From contig CAZCVI010000002.1 in assembly GCA_964502145.1 (NCBI GenBank), forward strand, positions 62,001 to 126,000: a DNA stretch of 64,000 bases, written 5' to 3'. This document shows, in pieces, positions 9,660 to 18,571 of this stretch (position 1 is its first letter; each line of letters opens with the position of its first letter). Both the position numbers and the translations under genes were made by a program. This stretch comes from CAZCVI01 sp964502145. GTDB lineage: Bacteria; Acidobacteriota; Aminicenantia; UBA2199. The notes under the pieces were generated by a model that saw only the letters and a list, made by a program, of their open reading frames with translations, did not search any database and was not told where the DNA came from.

Positions 9660-10420
9660 GCTTCACCTCCCACGATGCGGATAAATTCATCTTCAATGGA
9701 TTTGGACTCCATCTGCCCTAGAAAATTCTCAAAGGTATCGTTAAATATCAGTTTGCCTTTATGGATGATGGCCATGTCGTCGCTTAACAGGCTGACTTCG
9801 CCCATGATATGGGTGGAGAAGATCACTGTTTTACCCTGTTTTTTACAATCCCGGATCAAGGTGATGATACTGCGGGCGGTGATGACGTCGAGGCCAGAGG
9901 TGGGTTCGTCAAAAATGACCACTTCCGGGTCGTGGATCATGGTTCTGGCAATGGAGACTTTTTGTTTCATACCCGTGGAGAGTTTGGCAATTCTGCGGTT
10001 AGCAAACTCGTTGATGCCTAACAGGTTAAAAAGTTCTGCTTTTCTTTTTTTGAAAAGGTCTTTATTCATGCCATGAAGTTCGGCATAGTATTTAATGATT
10101 TCATTGGGGGTGAGCCGCTCATAGAGTGCGGTAGAACCAGTCTGAAAGCCGATTTTACCACGCACGATCTGGGCTTCTTCAACCGTGTCATAACCTGCTA
10201 TAGTAATGGTGCCGGAGGTGGGGGCTAACATGGTGGCCATCATGCGCAATGCCGTTGTTTTGCCTGCCCCGTTGGGACCCAGAAGGGTGAACACGCGACC
10301 GGGTTTGCATGTAAAACTGACATCGTTTACCGCCATCAGGGTGTCGTGATTGACGTCGATCTCTTTTTTTTGTTTTTTTGTCAGCTTAAATTGTTTACTC
10401 AGATGTTCTACTTGTATCAT
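9656..10420 (-). CDS. NatA-like ABC transporter ATP-binding protein
   Basis: 254 residues. Walker A GPNGAGKTT is at 48-56. The signature is read as LSTGMKQKVSIART, directly followed by Walker B VVIFDEPTSGLD and a switch histidine in FSTHIMGEV. GGGAG lies eight bases upstream of the ATG at 10420. It forms an operon with the permease through a 4-bp overlap. Together they make an exporter of the NatAB class. Confidence 0.92.
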   Translation of the reverse strand: MIQVEHLSKQFKLTKKQKKEIDVNHDTLMAVNDVSFTCKPGRVFTLLGPNGAGKTTALRMMATMLAPTSGTITIAGYDTVEEAQIVRGKIGFQTGSTALYERLTPNEIIKYYAELHGMNKDLFKKRKAELFNLLGINEFANRRIAKLSTGMKQKVSIARTMIHDPEVVIFDEPTSGLDVITARSIITLIRDCKKQGKTVIFSTHIMGEVSLLSDDMAIIHKGKLIFNDTFENFLGQMESKSIEDEFIRIVGGEA

Positions 10421-10531
10421 CTATTTTTCTCCCATTTAAGTTATAGAGTGTATAGAGTATGTGAAAATCGTAAATGAATTATACGTGGAAACAAGGAAAA
10501 AAGTTATCGTGATTTAGTTGAGTGGGAAGCT

Positions 10532-12154
10532 TTACTTGGGGCTTCGGCCAATACCGATGGTGAAACTGATTACTTTCTTGTTTCCTTTTCCGTGGGTTTT
10601 GAGTTTGCAGGGAGTACCCACGGGTGACCGGGTATCAAAAATGACAAGGTATCCCTCGGTCGTATCTTCGGTAGGCAAGTACATACCGGATAATTGGAGG
10701 ATACCTTCTTTTATGGTACCGCTGATTTTTTCCTGATGGTTCACCTTAGTTTCAATGATATATTTCCTGCCCTTGTAGGTGAGCATCACATCCATTCTTC
10801 CCAACCCGGTTAACACTTCGTCCCGAAGCTCGCCCTCCCCATCCTTGACAAATTGGTAAAGCCAAGCAGTGAGAAGAAATTGCCCGGTCTTTTCATAGGC
10901 TTTTTTTTCAGAATAAAAAGCTTTAACACCGATCTGGGAAATGTATCTGCCAAAATTGAGCAAAATTCGTTTCATATCCAGGCCGTTGTTGGGCAAGAGA
11001 TAGGCTTGCAGGGGTAGAGGTTCGACAGTATTGACTTCTGTGAAAAACGCATTGACATGAATGGACCTATATATATTATTGGTCACTATGGCGTGACCAT
11101 CCCTGTTTTTTATCAGGCCATACTGTTCCAACCAGGATTGTTCCTCATCGTATGGATTGTACTTGACGTGATCGAAGACAATCTCCACGAAGGTTTCTTT
11201 ATATAGCTTGGCTTTTTCATACAGGTTGTCGAAGTGATCATTTTTTTCAAATAATAGTTGTTGAATGGCTTCCTCGACATCCTTTTCGTCGATAGGTGCA
11301 GTGGTTTCCGGTTTGATATTAACAGTCAATATGGTACCTAATCGGTTAACCAGCCAGGGTTGACCACCGGTTTCCAGATGAATCTTTAAAACAGCTTGCT
11401 CGGTAAAGGGTTGATTGGTTTCCGCGGTATATTGCGCATATAGGTCCCGCACGTTTTTTAACGAAAAAGGTGGCATTTCAACATGATCGGCAATATTAAA
11501 AGGAGACACTCCGCCTAGCACCAGTTTGGTGATATTGCGAATCCCCACCAGTCCGACGGAATAGAGCGCTTTTTGTTTGACTCCTTTGTATTCCAGGTAT
11601 AAATCCCTTAATGCATATAGGAAATTTGCCAGATCGCTGCTGGGGATGCCATCAAACTCGTCTATAAAAACGACAATTTTTTTGAATTGGATGAGCTTGT
11701 TCAGTTCATCGAATAATCGGCTGAAGGAGATATGATCGCTGAGATGAAAACTCTCTAAAAACCGCTGGACCATCTCGGTCTTTTCGCAACCGACTGCTGT
11801 TAACCTTTTGATCAATTGACCATAGAATTTTTCTTCCAGTAACGAATAGAACCGCGGGATGTCCAGGTTTTTATATTTCTGGAAACTTAATATGATGGCG
11901 ACATAACTTCTGTCCTGGTGTAATTGGGTGCGTATTCTTTCGAGAAAGGTGGTTTTACCACTCTGTCGTGGCGCAAAGATGGAAAAATAACGGCCCTGGT
12001 CCACCATGGTTTTGATGTCTTGATTTTTAGTATTGGTGACATTTTCCAGGTACACATAATAGGAGGCTTCCGGGATAACGGTTCCTGCATCTTCAAAAAA
12101 ACGGGTGGGCTTTTTATAGGCCTGCTGGTTCATGTCTGTTGTCTGATCAATCAT
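10532..12154 (-). CDS. AAA-like ATPase with C-terminal PD-(D/E)XK nuclease domain
   Basis: 540 residues. Walker A APRQSGKTTF is at 61-70 and Walker B VVFIDEFDG near 157-166. At the C-terminus there is a PD-(D/E)XK nuclease core with D455 (GRMDVML), then E469 and K471 (IIETKV). This is the AAA_like plus PDDEXK_9 architecture, common in gut and sediment anaerobes and often found in multicopy. The function is unproven; a role in mobile-element or defence biology is usually suspected. It is a monocistronic gene, and no Shine-Dalgarno site separates Met1 from Met8 as the start. Confidence 0.8.
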   Translation of the reverse strand: MIDQTTDMNQQAYKKPTRFFEDAGTVIPEASYYVYLENVTNTKNQDIKTMVDQGRYFSIFAPRQSGKTTFLERIRTQLHQDRSYVAIILSFQKYKNLDIPRFYSLLEEKFYGQLIKRLTAVGCEKTEMVQRFLESFHLSDHISFSRLFDELNKLIQFKKIVVFIDEFDGIPSSDLANFLYALRDLYLEYKGVKQKALYSVGLVGIRNITKLVLGGVSPFNIADHVEMPPFSLKNVRDLYAQYTAETNQPFTEQAVLKIHLETGGQPWLVNRLGTILTVNIKPETTAPIDEKDVEEAIQQLLFEKNDHFDNLYEKAKLYKETFVEIVFDHVKYNPYDEEQSWLEQYGLIKNRDGHAIVTNNIYRSIHVNAFFTEVNTVEPLPLQAYLLPNNGLDMKRILLNFGRYISQIGVKAFYSEKKAYEKTGQFLLTAWLYQFVKDGEGELRDEVLTGLGRMDVMLTYKGRKYIIETKVNHQEKISGTIKEGILQLSGMYLPTEDTTEGYLVIFDTRSPVGTPCKLKTHGKGNKKVISFTIGIGRSPK

Positions 12155-12266
12155 ATTTTAATCTTATTGCACTGATTAAGATTTGTCAAGGGGTTGATTA
12201 AAATTAGAGGCGACTCAATTGATTCGGATTATTGGCCATGACTGAAACATTGAGAAAAGAGTTGCC

Positions 12267-12293
12267 CACGAATTACATGAATTATCGAGATTG
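12267..12293. repeat. Half-site of the CACGAATTN 9-bp element
   Basis: Three 9-bp units CACGAATTA, CATGAATTA and TCGAGATTG. They match the left arm of the full palindrome at 45410-45500 in unit and phase. No opposite arm is seen here, so this is probably a decayed copy. Confidence 0.6.
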
Positions 12294-12321
12294 AACGTAA
12301 AAAACTGTTATATTTCCTTTT

Positions 12322-13125
12322 TTATTCGTATTGGGGGATTAAGAAGCGATTGGTGGCTTGTCGGTTGCGGTAACTGGCCAATTGCAGGGTGGGGAAATTG
12401 AATAGTTGGTTGAATAGATCATCGAATTCATAACCGACATCCGCTGGTTTATGGGCATCGGAAGAGAGTACAATGGGAATCTTTTTGTCTACGGCCAAAC
12501 CGAGGATATCCATGGAAGGATAGGTCTCTTTGATAAATTTCCGCAGTCCCGAGGCATTGAGTTCAATGCTCATGCTTGTTTTGAGCACGGCGTTAAGCAC
12601 TCGTTCGACATCCTCGCTGTTGGTGGCCATTACGGGATGCTGGAGGCGTTTGATGAGATCAAAATGACCGACTATATCAAAAAGACCGGTCTTAATCCCT
12701 TTGACCATGGCATCAAAATAATCTTTATATTGGCTTTTGATGGTTTCATCGGTGTATTCGTAACTGAAAACCCATTGGTTGTTTTTCCACTTTTTCAAGA
12801 AATGAATAGACATGATTACCATGTCAAATGGATACTGGGAGATAAAATCATCTAAATAGTCCTCATATCCCTCGATATAGTCGGCTTCAATGCCAGTCAA
12901 AATAGTAATGCCCCGATTTTTGACACGACAGGAATCAATTTGAGTGAAATAGCTGTCCAATTCTTCAAAGGACATCCGATGCTCAATATCAAAATTATCG
13001 GGTAATGGGATATGATCGGTAAAGCAGATTTCCGTGATGCCTTTCTCTATGGCAGAATCGACGTACTCCTGCAGCTTACCTTCAGCATGCTTACAAAGAG
13101 AAGTATGTAAATGATAGTCGTTCAT
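12322..13125 (-). CDS. PHP-domain histidinol-phosphatase-like phosphoesterase
   Basis: 267 residues from the ATG at 13125, which puts the PHP motif MNDYHLHTSLCKH at the very N-terminus as in HisJ/HisK-type enzymes; an in-frame TTG seven codons upstream is less likely. Metal-binding PHP motifs visible are DYHLHTS, FTDHI, GIEADY, MSIHFL, GHFDLI and LSSDAHKP. The known family reaction is hydrolysis of L-histidinol phosphate in histidine synthesis. No other his genes are near, so an alternative phosphoester substrate is possible. Confidence 0.85.
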   Translation of the reverse strand: MNDYHLHTSLCKHAEGKLQEYVDSAIEKGITEICFTDHIPLPDNFDIEHRMSFEELDSYFTQIDSCRVKNRGITILTGIEADYIEGYEDYLDDFISQYPFDMVIMSIHFLKKWKNNQWVFSYEYTDETIKSQYKDYFDAMVKGIKTGLFDIVGHFDLIKRLQHPVMATNSEDVERVLNAVLKTSMSIELNASGLRKFIKETYPSMDILGLAVDKKIPIVLSSDAHKPADVGYEFDDLFNQLFNFPTLQLASYRNRQATNRFLIPQYE

Positions 13126-13210
13126 GGTATTATTAGGATACCACAATGTGCGTATAGTGTCAATCGGTAACCGCCACCAAAATTATAGGAGATTTTTAAC
13201 TTTGGCGGGT

Positions 13211-13236
13211 AAAACCCTTCTAATAAAAAGGGTTCT
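13211..13236 (-). terminator. Hairpin after the methyltransferase gene
   Basis: A stem of AACCCTT with AAGGGTT and a short AT-rich loop, about 20 bp after the stop of the homocysteine methyltransferase-family gene on the minus strand. It fits the end of the methylamine operon. It is a relative of the hairpins at 14267, 37094 and 41739. Confidence 0.6.
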
Positions 13237-13254
13237 GGACGCGCCTAAAAAATT

Positions 13255-14157
13255 TTATTTTGGCGTATTTTTTCTACCTACAACAGCGGCAATGGCGCGG
13301 ATATGTTGGGGTGTGGTGCCGCAACAGCCACCAATAATGGACACCCCGGCAGCGATCAAGGCACTGCTTTTCTGGGCCATGTATTCGGGAGTCTCTGGAT
13401 AGATGGCCACATCATCTTTTAATTCGGGTAACCCGGCATTACTTTGAATGATGATGGGAAGAGTGCTCCACTTCTTGTATTCCAAAGCGATTTTGATCAT
13501 GTTATCCATGCCATTGCCACAATTGGAACCTATGATATCGGCTCCGGCAGCTTCCAGTTCCTTGGCAGCTCTTTGGATGGTGACACCCATCATGGTATAA
13601 AAGCCGCGCGGGGTCAGGTCATAGGTCATGGTGGCCATAATGGGGATGGTGGCAGAAATGGCGCGGGTGGCTTTGATGGCAATGGTGGCCTCTGTGATAT
13701 CGGTCATGGTTTCGATGCAGATTATATCGGCACCGGCTTCGATAATGGCCCTTAATTGGCGGGTAAAATTAGCGGACATCTCTTCTGGGGAGATGGGGCC
13801 ATACGGTTTTAGCAGTTTACCACTGGGTCCACAGGAAGCGGACACATAGGCTTTGCCTGCGACTGCTTTTTTAACTGCGGCAATAGCGCTACGATTGATT
13901 TCCTCGGTTTGGTCTTCCAGGTGGTAGTCGGCGAGTTTTAGCGGGGAGCCGCCGAAGGTGTTGGTTTGGATGATTTCGGCGCCAGCTTCGAGGTAGAGGG
14001 TGGCGATTTCTTCCAAGATGTCGGGGCGTGAGAGATTGAGGAATTCGGGGCATTTGCCTTTAATGATCTCTTTGGCCCGGGCCATGAGCAATGAACCCAT
14101 AGCTCCGTCTGCGACGAGTACTTCACCGTTTTTTATTCGTTGTAAGATAGGTTGCAT
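13255..14157 (-). CDS. Homocysteine S-methyltransferase family protein
   Basis: 300 residues, a single homocysteine-methyltransferase barrel. The zinc ligands are visible as C213 (GSNCGNG) and C278-C279 (GGCCGTTP). AGGAG lies eight bases before the ATG. It is the last gene of the methylamine operon, after two corrinoid proteins. Known family members transfer a methyl group from a methyl-corrinoid or S-methyl donor to homocysteine. Here it may accept methyl groups from the neighbouring methyl-corrinoid proteins, taking the place of the MtbA that methanogens use. That role is inference from position. Confidence 0.88.
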   Translation of the reverse strand: MQPILQRIKNGEVLVADGAMGSLLMARAKEIIKGKCPEFLNLSRPDILEEIATLYLEAGAEIIQTNTFGGSPLKLADYHLEDQTEEINRSAIAAVKKAVAGKAYVSASCGPSGKLLKPYGPISPEEMSANFTRQLRAIIEAGADIICIETMTDITEATIAIKATRAISATIPIMATMTYDLTPRGFYTMMGVTIQRAAKELEAAGADIIGSNCGNGMDNMIKIALEYKKWSTLPIIIQSNAGLPELKDDVAIYPETPEYMAQKSSALIAAGVSIIGGCCGTTPQHIRAIAAVVGRKNTPK

Positions 14158-14266
14158 GTTTAATCTCCTGGGGGGACTGCGTCCCCATTTACTAGGTCAT
14201 CTTTGTTTGCCTGCACCTTACGATACAGTTATCTGAGTCCTTTAAATATTAAAAGCTTTTGGGAGT

Positions 14267-14309
14267 CCAGAACCCTTTTCTCGAAAAGGGTTTTGGCCGC
14301 CGGAGGCAT
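14267..14309 (-). repeat. Hairpin plus CCGCCGGAGGCAT intercistronic element
   Basis: A near-perfect 13-bp stem (CCAGAACCCTTTT with AAAAGGGTTTTGG around CTCG), immediately followed on the plus strand by CCGCCGGAGGCAT, which abuts the stop codon of the corrinoid gene. The same tail follows the hairpin at 41739-41772. It could terminate or attenuate transcription between the corrinoid and methyltransferase genes. Confidence 0.75.
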
Positions 14310-14941
14310 TAGTTTAGCAGTTGGGCGACGCATTGGACTGCATGGGAGCCGTCGTGGGCATAGGCATTGGCGCCGATTTCGGTAGCGTATTTTTGGCTGA
14401 GTGGGGCTCCACCGACCAGGGTTTTGATTGTGGTGTGCAGGTTCTTTTGGTGGAGTAATTGGACGACCTCTTTCATTTTGGGCATGGTAGTGGTGAGCAG
14501 GGCGGACATGGCGATGATGGAAGCGTGGTGTTCCTGGGCGGCGGCGATGAATCGTTGCGGGGACACGTCGATACCGAGGTCGACAATATCGTAACCGGCG
14601 CCTCTGAGCATAATGGAAACAAGGTTTTTACCGATATCGTGCAGGTCTCCTTGCACCGTGCCTATAACCACGAGACCCCGGGAAGGAATACCGTCACGGA
14701 TGAGCAGGGGTTTGAGCAGTTCCATGGCGGCTTGCATGGCTTTGGCTGCCATTAACACATCGGGCAGGAAAATTTCATGCTTTTTGAATTGGTCTCCTAC
14801 TATGTTCATGCCTGTGAGCAAGCCATTGTTCAATATTTGTTCAGCGGGCAGGTGGTCTTTGATGGCTTGTGCTGTTAACCGGGTGACCTCTTCATCTTCA
14901 CCCAGTTCCAGGTGCTTGGCAATTTCTGTTAATATTTCCAT
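14309..14941 (-). CDS. Corrinoid (methyl-carrier) protein 1, MtbC/MttC-like
   Basis: 210 residues. A helical cap domain (residues 1-85) is followed by a B12-binding Rossmann domain with the base-off ligand motif GDLHDIGKN (H101), then SALLTTTM and GGAPL. AAGGAG precedes the ATG. It is the fourth gene of the mttB-mtbB operon and would carry the methyl group taken from a methylamine by MttB or MtbB. Confidence 0.93.
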   Translation of the reverse strand: MEILTEIAKHLELGEDEEVTRLTAQAIKDHLPAEQILNNGLLTGMNIVGDQFKKHEIFLPDVLMAAKAMQAAMELLKPLLIRDGIPSRGLVVIGTVQGDLHDIGKNLVSIMLRGAGYDIVDLGIDVSPQRFIAAAQEHHASIIAMSALLTTTMPKMKEVVQLLHQKNLHTTIKTLVGGAPLSQKYATEIGANAYAHDGSHAVQCVAQLLN

Positions 14942-14965
14942 GGCGTCTCCTTTTTTTTAGCTCTT

Positions 14966-15619
14966 TTATTTTGCTAGCAGCAGTTCCTTGATCTTACGGA
15001 CCCCATCCATGGCATCCGAAGCATAGGCATCGGCGCCGATGCGTTTGGCCCAACGTTCAGTCACGGGTGCGCCACCCACGACAGTTTTAAAGCGGCCTTT
15101 TAAACCTTTGGCTTTGAGCTTTTCTTCCAGTTCTTTTTGCACATTCATGGTGGTGGTGAGCAGGGCGCTGGTGCCGATGATATCGGCATTAAAGGTTTCG
15201 GCTTCTTGAATAAAACGATCTGCCGCTACATCGCGACCGAGGTCTTTGACTTCAAAACCATTGGCTTTCAGCAGACTGACCACGATGGTTTTGCCGATAT
15301 CGTGTAAATCGCCTTCTACTGTGCCCAGCACCACCCGACCCTGGGCCTGTTTCTCCCCTTTCTTTTCCAGCGCGGCATCGAGGATGTCGATGACCGCTTG
15401 CATGGCCGTGGCGGACATAATCAATTCGGGTAGAAAAAGCTGTCCCTCACCGAACAATTCGCCGACCTTGTTGATACCGGGGATAAAACCATTGTTAATA
15501 AAATCAATGGGATTGATACCCAAGGCCAAACCTTGTTTGGCCAATTCTGCCGCTATTTCTGCATCGCCTTTTTCTATAGCGTCCTGCGCTTTGGCGAATA
15601 ATTCATTTTCAGTTGTCAT
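14966..15619 (-). CDS. Corrinoid (methyl-carrier) protein 2, MttC/MtbC-like
   Basis: 217 residues with the same architecture as its downstream neighbour but clearly diverged in sequence. The lower cobalt ligand is H106 in EGDLHDIGK, followed by GTSALLTTTM and VVGGAPVTERWA. GGAGG lies ten bases before the ATG. Two corrinoid proteins beside two methyltransferases (MttB, MtbB) suggest one carrier for each substrate; the pairing is not readable from sequence. Confidence 0.93.
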   Translation of the reverse strand: MTTENELFAKAQDAIEKGDAEIAAELAKQGLALGINPIDFINNGFIPGINKVGELFGEGQLFLPELIMSATAMQAVIDILDAALEKKGEKQAQGRVVLGTVEGDLHDIGKTIVVSLLKANGFEVKDLGRDVAADRFIQEAETFNADIIGTSALLTTTMNVQKELEEKLKAKGLKGRFKTVVGGAPVTERWAKRIGADAYASDAMDGVRKIKELLLAK

Positions 15620-15660
15620 ATATATATACCTCCTCGTTCATAGTCAATCCGTATTTATGA

Positions 15661-17082
15661 CTATTTAAATTTTAAGGAATCACCCAATTGGGATTTAAAC
15701 AGGGTCACGGAATTAATGGGAATTTCCAGTAGTTCCGCGATTTTAATTTTGGCCCGTATTCCTTTGGGGCTACCAGCTACCGAAGTAATGATACCTATGC
15801 CCAGGTCCTCCCTGATGCGGCGCATAATTTCTTCGTCTACTAGCTGGTTCACTTCAATGCCTAATTTATTGGCTACATATTGTTTGGCTTCATGGATTTT
15901 CATTTTCCGGGAGAATTGCATCCAGGCTACCAGATCTCCGGCAGACCGAATGCCCCCCATTCCCGAAGCCATAATATGCGCCAGGTGCATACCCAGGGGG
16001 TCGCCTACGCCTATCTACAAACCGTCAATCCCACCGATTTGCACGAGGGCTTTGGAAACCCGGGAAACACTGTCAGGTGATGGACTTTCCATCATGGGTA
16101 CACCGGCCATGCCCATACCCACATTGGCATGCACGGGAATGGTGGCGACTTTGACGGTTTCTTTGACCAGGGTCAAGGCACGGGCCAGGTTCCAGGCTAC
16201 TGATTGGCTGGTCTCTGTGCCGACACTGAAACCAAACACATCGGCACCGGCGGCTTCGGCTACTTTGACTTGGCTATGGGGATACATACCGGCCAATCGC
16301 TGTCCGTCGAAGGTGACAGTGCCATGCATGCCCAGAATGAACTCACTGGCACTGCCTAAAATTATCGGCATGTGGGGAAGTTCAGCTTTTAAACGGCGCA
16401 GGGCACGCAGGGCAGCAAGGAAATCGGCATCACCGGCAGAACCGGACGTATCAAAATTAAGCCCCTCGCAACCGACTGAAGCAAGCTTCTTTCCTACAAA
16501 GAGCAAATCTTTTTCCAGGTATTCGGCAGCTTGTTCTTGGGCGTGGCGCGCCTCGGCGATTTTTCCGGCGGGCATGAGGTCTGCCGGGTTGGGGCATGGT
16601 CCATCGGGTTGATAATACAGGCCCATGTTGGGTTGGGCACCGTAAAAGAAGGGGGCGGTAGTGACCATGGACGTGTTATAATAATCATTCATCTCGAAAT
16701 TAATGACGGATTTTACGGGTTTGTAACTGTAATCGCTGTGCCCCATGGAGGTGGAGTCGGCGCAACAGGCCCGTTCATAGGTTAAGATAGCCTGCATTCG
16801 ACTCAAGGGAATCCCAACACCCCCACCATCCTGGCAGGTGTAAAAACTCATGCTGCCCCCATCATCGGTGACAATCACTTCCTCGCCAGGAGAGACACTG
16901 ACTATCCGGGAGGGATCGGCCATAATGGCAAATAACAGGTCCTGTTCGGATTCGGTTAATGCGGGCACCTTGCCCTTGCGGGCCGCGTCCGCCGTGCCGG
17001 TGGCGATGTCTTCGCGGAGCTCTTCCTCCGCGAGGAACACCCGTTCACCATCACCCATCCGGGTTAAAATATCTTTTTTCAT
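15661..17082 (-). CDS. mtbB: Dimethylamine:corrinoid methyltransferase MtbB with in-frame amber (pyrrolysine) codon
   Basis: 473 residues if the TAG at 16015-16017 is read as pyrrolysine (residue 356). The parts on either side of the TAG are in the same frame and together give a full MtbB; as I recall, the Methanosarcina enzyme is 467 residues with Pyl at about the same position. The local context is QIGGIDGL-Pyl-IGVGDPLG. Conserved stretches such as DSTSMGHSDYSYKPVKS and GSAGDADFLAALR are intact and no frameshift is needed. AGGAG precedes the ATG. The reaction transfers a methyl group from dimethylamine to the Co(I) corrinoid protein. It lies 16 bp downstream of mttB. Its own end is also TAG (15661), followed one codon later by TAA. 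Confidence 0.92.
16015..16017 (-). other. In-frame amber codon, probable pyrrolysine 356 of MtbB
   Basis: Plus-strand CTA, read as TAG on the coding strand. The frame is open for 355 codons before it and 117 codons after it, up to the TAG at 15661. Its position matches the pyrrolysine site known for dimethylamine methyltransferases. Confidence 0.9.
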
Positions 17083-17098
17083 GTTGTTTCTCCTGTAA

Positions 17099-18571
17099 TC
17101 ATTTCACTATTCCCATTTCTTTTTCCGTTTCCTCTACAATAGCGCGGATTTTATCCAGCACCTCTTGTGGTAGGGGAGTGGGTTGGTGGGTTTCCAGGAT
17201 TGTTCTGACTTTATCCATGGCTTTTTGATGGGCTGTTTTCGCGCCCCGTTTTTCCCAGGTTTCCCGCATCGTGCGATCTATGAATTGCGGTTGCGATTGG
17301 GAGCGCATGCGTTGCAGGGTGTGTTTGTGGGTGAGGAAGTTGCCAAAGGGGCCGACCTCGTTGATGACATTGATGGCCAGAGAATCATCGTCCACGGGAA
17401 AACCATGCACTACATGTTTGATCATGCGGGCGAACTCAGCGTCCAGAACGAGTTGTCCAAAATCGAAGGTGATGCCACTCTCAACCATTCCCAGACCGTA
17501 TATCATATTGGCACCTGCCAAAGCTGGTATCAGTCCTGTGAGAGTTTTCTCATGTCCGATTTGGGCATCGGAGACTTTACTGTCCCCCTAGGTACCGCCC
17601 ACATAACAGGGTATTTTATAATGTCGTGCCAAACACGCCACTGCACCGCTGACCAGCGCGGCCTCGGGTGTACCAACAGTAGCAGTGGCAGTGCGTAAAT
17701 CCATTGCAGTGGTAGAACTGCCGTAAATCACAGCGGCGCCTTTGCGTGCCAATTGACTGAGGGTGAGACCGCCCAGTATCTCCGCATTGTGGGTTACCAG
17801 GGCACCAGCCAGGGTGACAGGTGCGGTGGCGCCAGCCATAGCCATGGACAATATGTTGCATACTGTCCCGGTGCGGGCCGACTGGATTATGATCTCGCAA
17901 CTATCGGTGATTAATTTCAGGGGGCTGACCGGGCAGGTAGTAAAGGAGATCATGGGGCGTTGTTGGAATTTCTCTGCGCTGCCTGCAATAGCCACGCCCA
18001 TTTGCACGATCTTTTTTAATAACACGCCATTTCCCGGCCCAAAGGCGCAGTGTTTTGTTGTATGGGGTAAGAACGCTTCCGCATTGTGCAAGGGCACCGA
18101 GTTTTGATCCACTTCATGGGCGCCCAGGGCTTTCTCGCAAAAATCCACATCATCCAGATAATCAATTACTTTGGCCGCATTGATCAGGTCTTGTTTGACG
18201 GGTTCCCGTAGTTCGTCTGTATAGGGATCGCGGACCTGGACGCCCTCGCTGAAATTGGTAAAGTGGATGCGGGTGCTGTCCAGTATCAGGTCGTGTTTGG
18301 GATCGCGCCCGTATAGTACTACTCTGGAAGGAGCGGATTGAATACTCTCTTCTACTAAGTAAGGGGGGATGCGAACCATTTTAGTGGTGCGATTGACATC
18401 CGCCCCGGCGTTTTCAAAGAGGTCCAGGGCTTCGTCCAGTTCCACGAAGATACCTGTTTGTGCCAATACGTCCAGGGTAGCTAAATGAATGTCCTGTAAT
18501 TCTTCAGCCGTGAACATGTTAAGGCTTAAGCCCAGGTTACGGTGCTTCCCGGCGAAAATGCTATTGCCCAT
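17099..18571 (-). CDS. mttB: Trimethylamine:corrinoid methyltransferase MttB with in-frame amber (pyrrolysine) codon
   Basis: 490 residues when the TAG at 17588-17590 is read through (residue 328). Both flanks belong to the MttB family: MFTAEELQDIHLATLDVL at the N-terminus, KIPCYVGGT-Pyl-GDSKVSDAQIGHEK at the amber site, and FPVDDDSLAINVI later. Methanogen MttB is about 495 residues with Pyl near 334, so length and site agree. It demethylates trimethylamine to dimethylamine and methylates a corrinoid protein. It is the first gene of a five-gene operon. GAAGG precedes the ATG, and a long upstream region carries an operator-like palindrome. The gene ends in TGA. Pyl-less MttB homologues (MtgB type) lack this codon, so the true TMA enzyme is the better call. 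Confidence 0.93.
17588..17590 (-). other. In-frame amber codon, probable pyrrolysine 328 of MttB
   Basis: Plus-strand CTA, coding TAG, between CYVGGT and GDSKV. The frame is open on both sides (327 codons before, 162 after). This is the conserved pyrrolysine position of trimethylamine methyltransferases. Confidence 0.92.

Noticed and set aside
15661..18571. mttB and mtbB as four broken gene pieces or frameshifted pseudogenes
   Set aside because: Both interruptions are single TAG codons in an otherwise open frame at the conserved pyrrolysine position; no frameshift or other stop is present.
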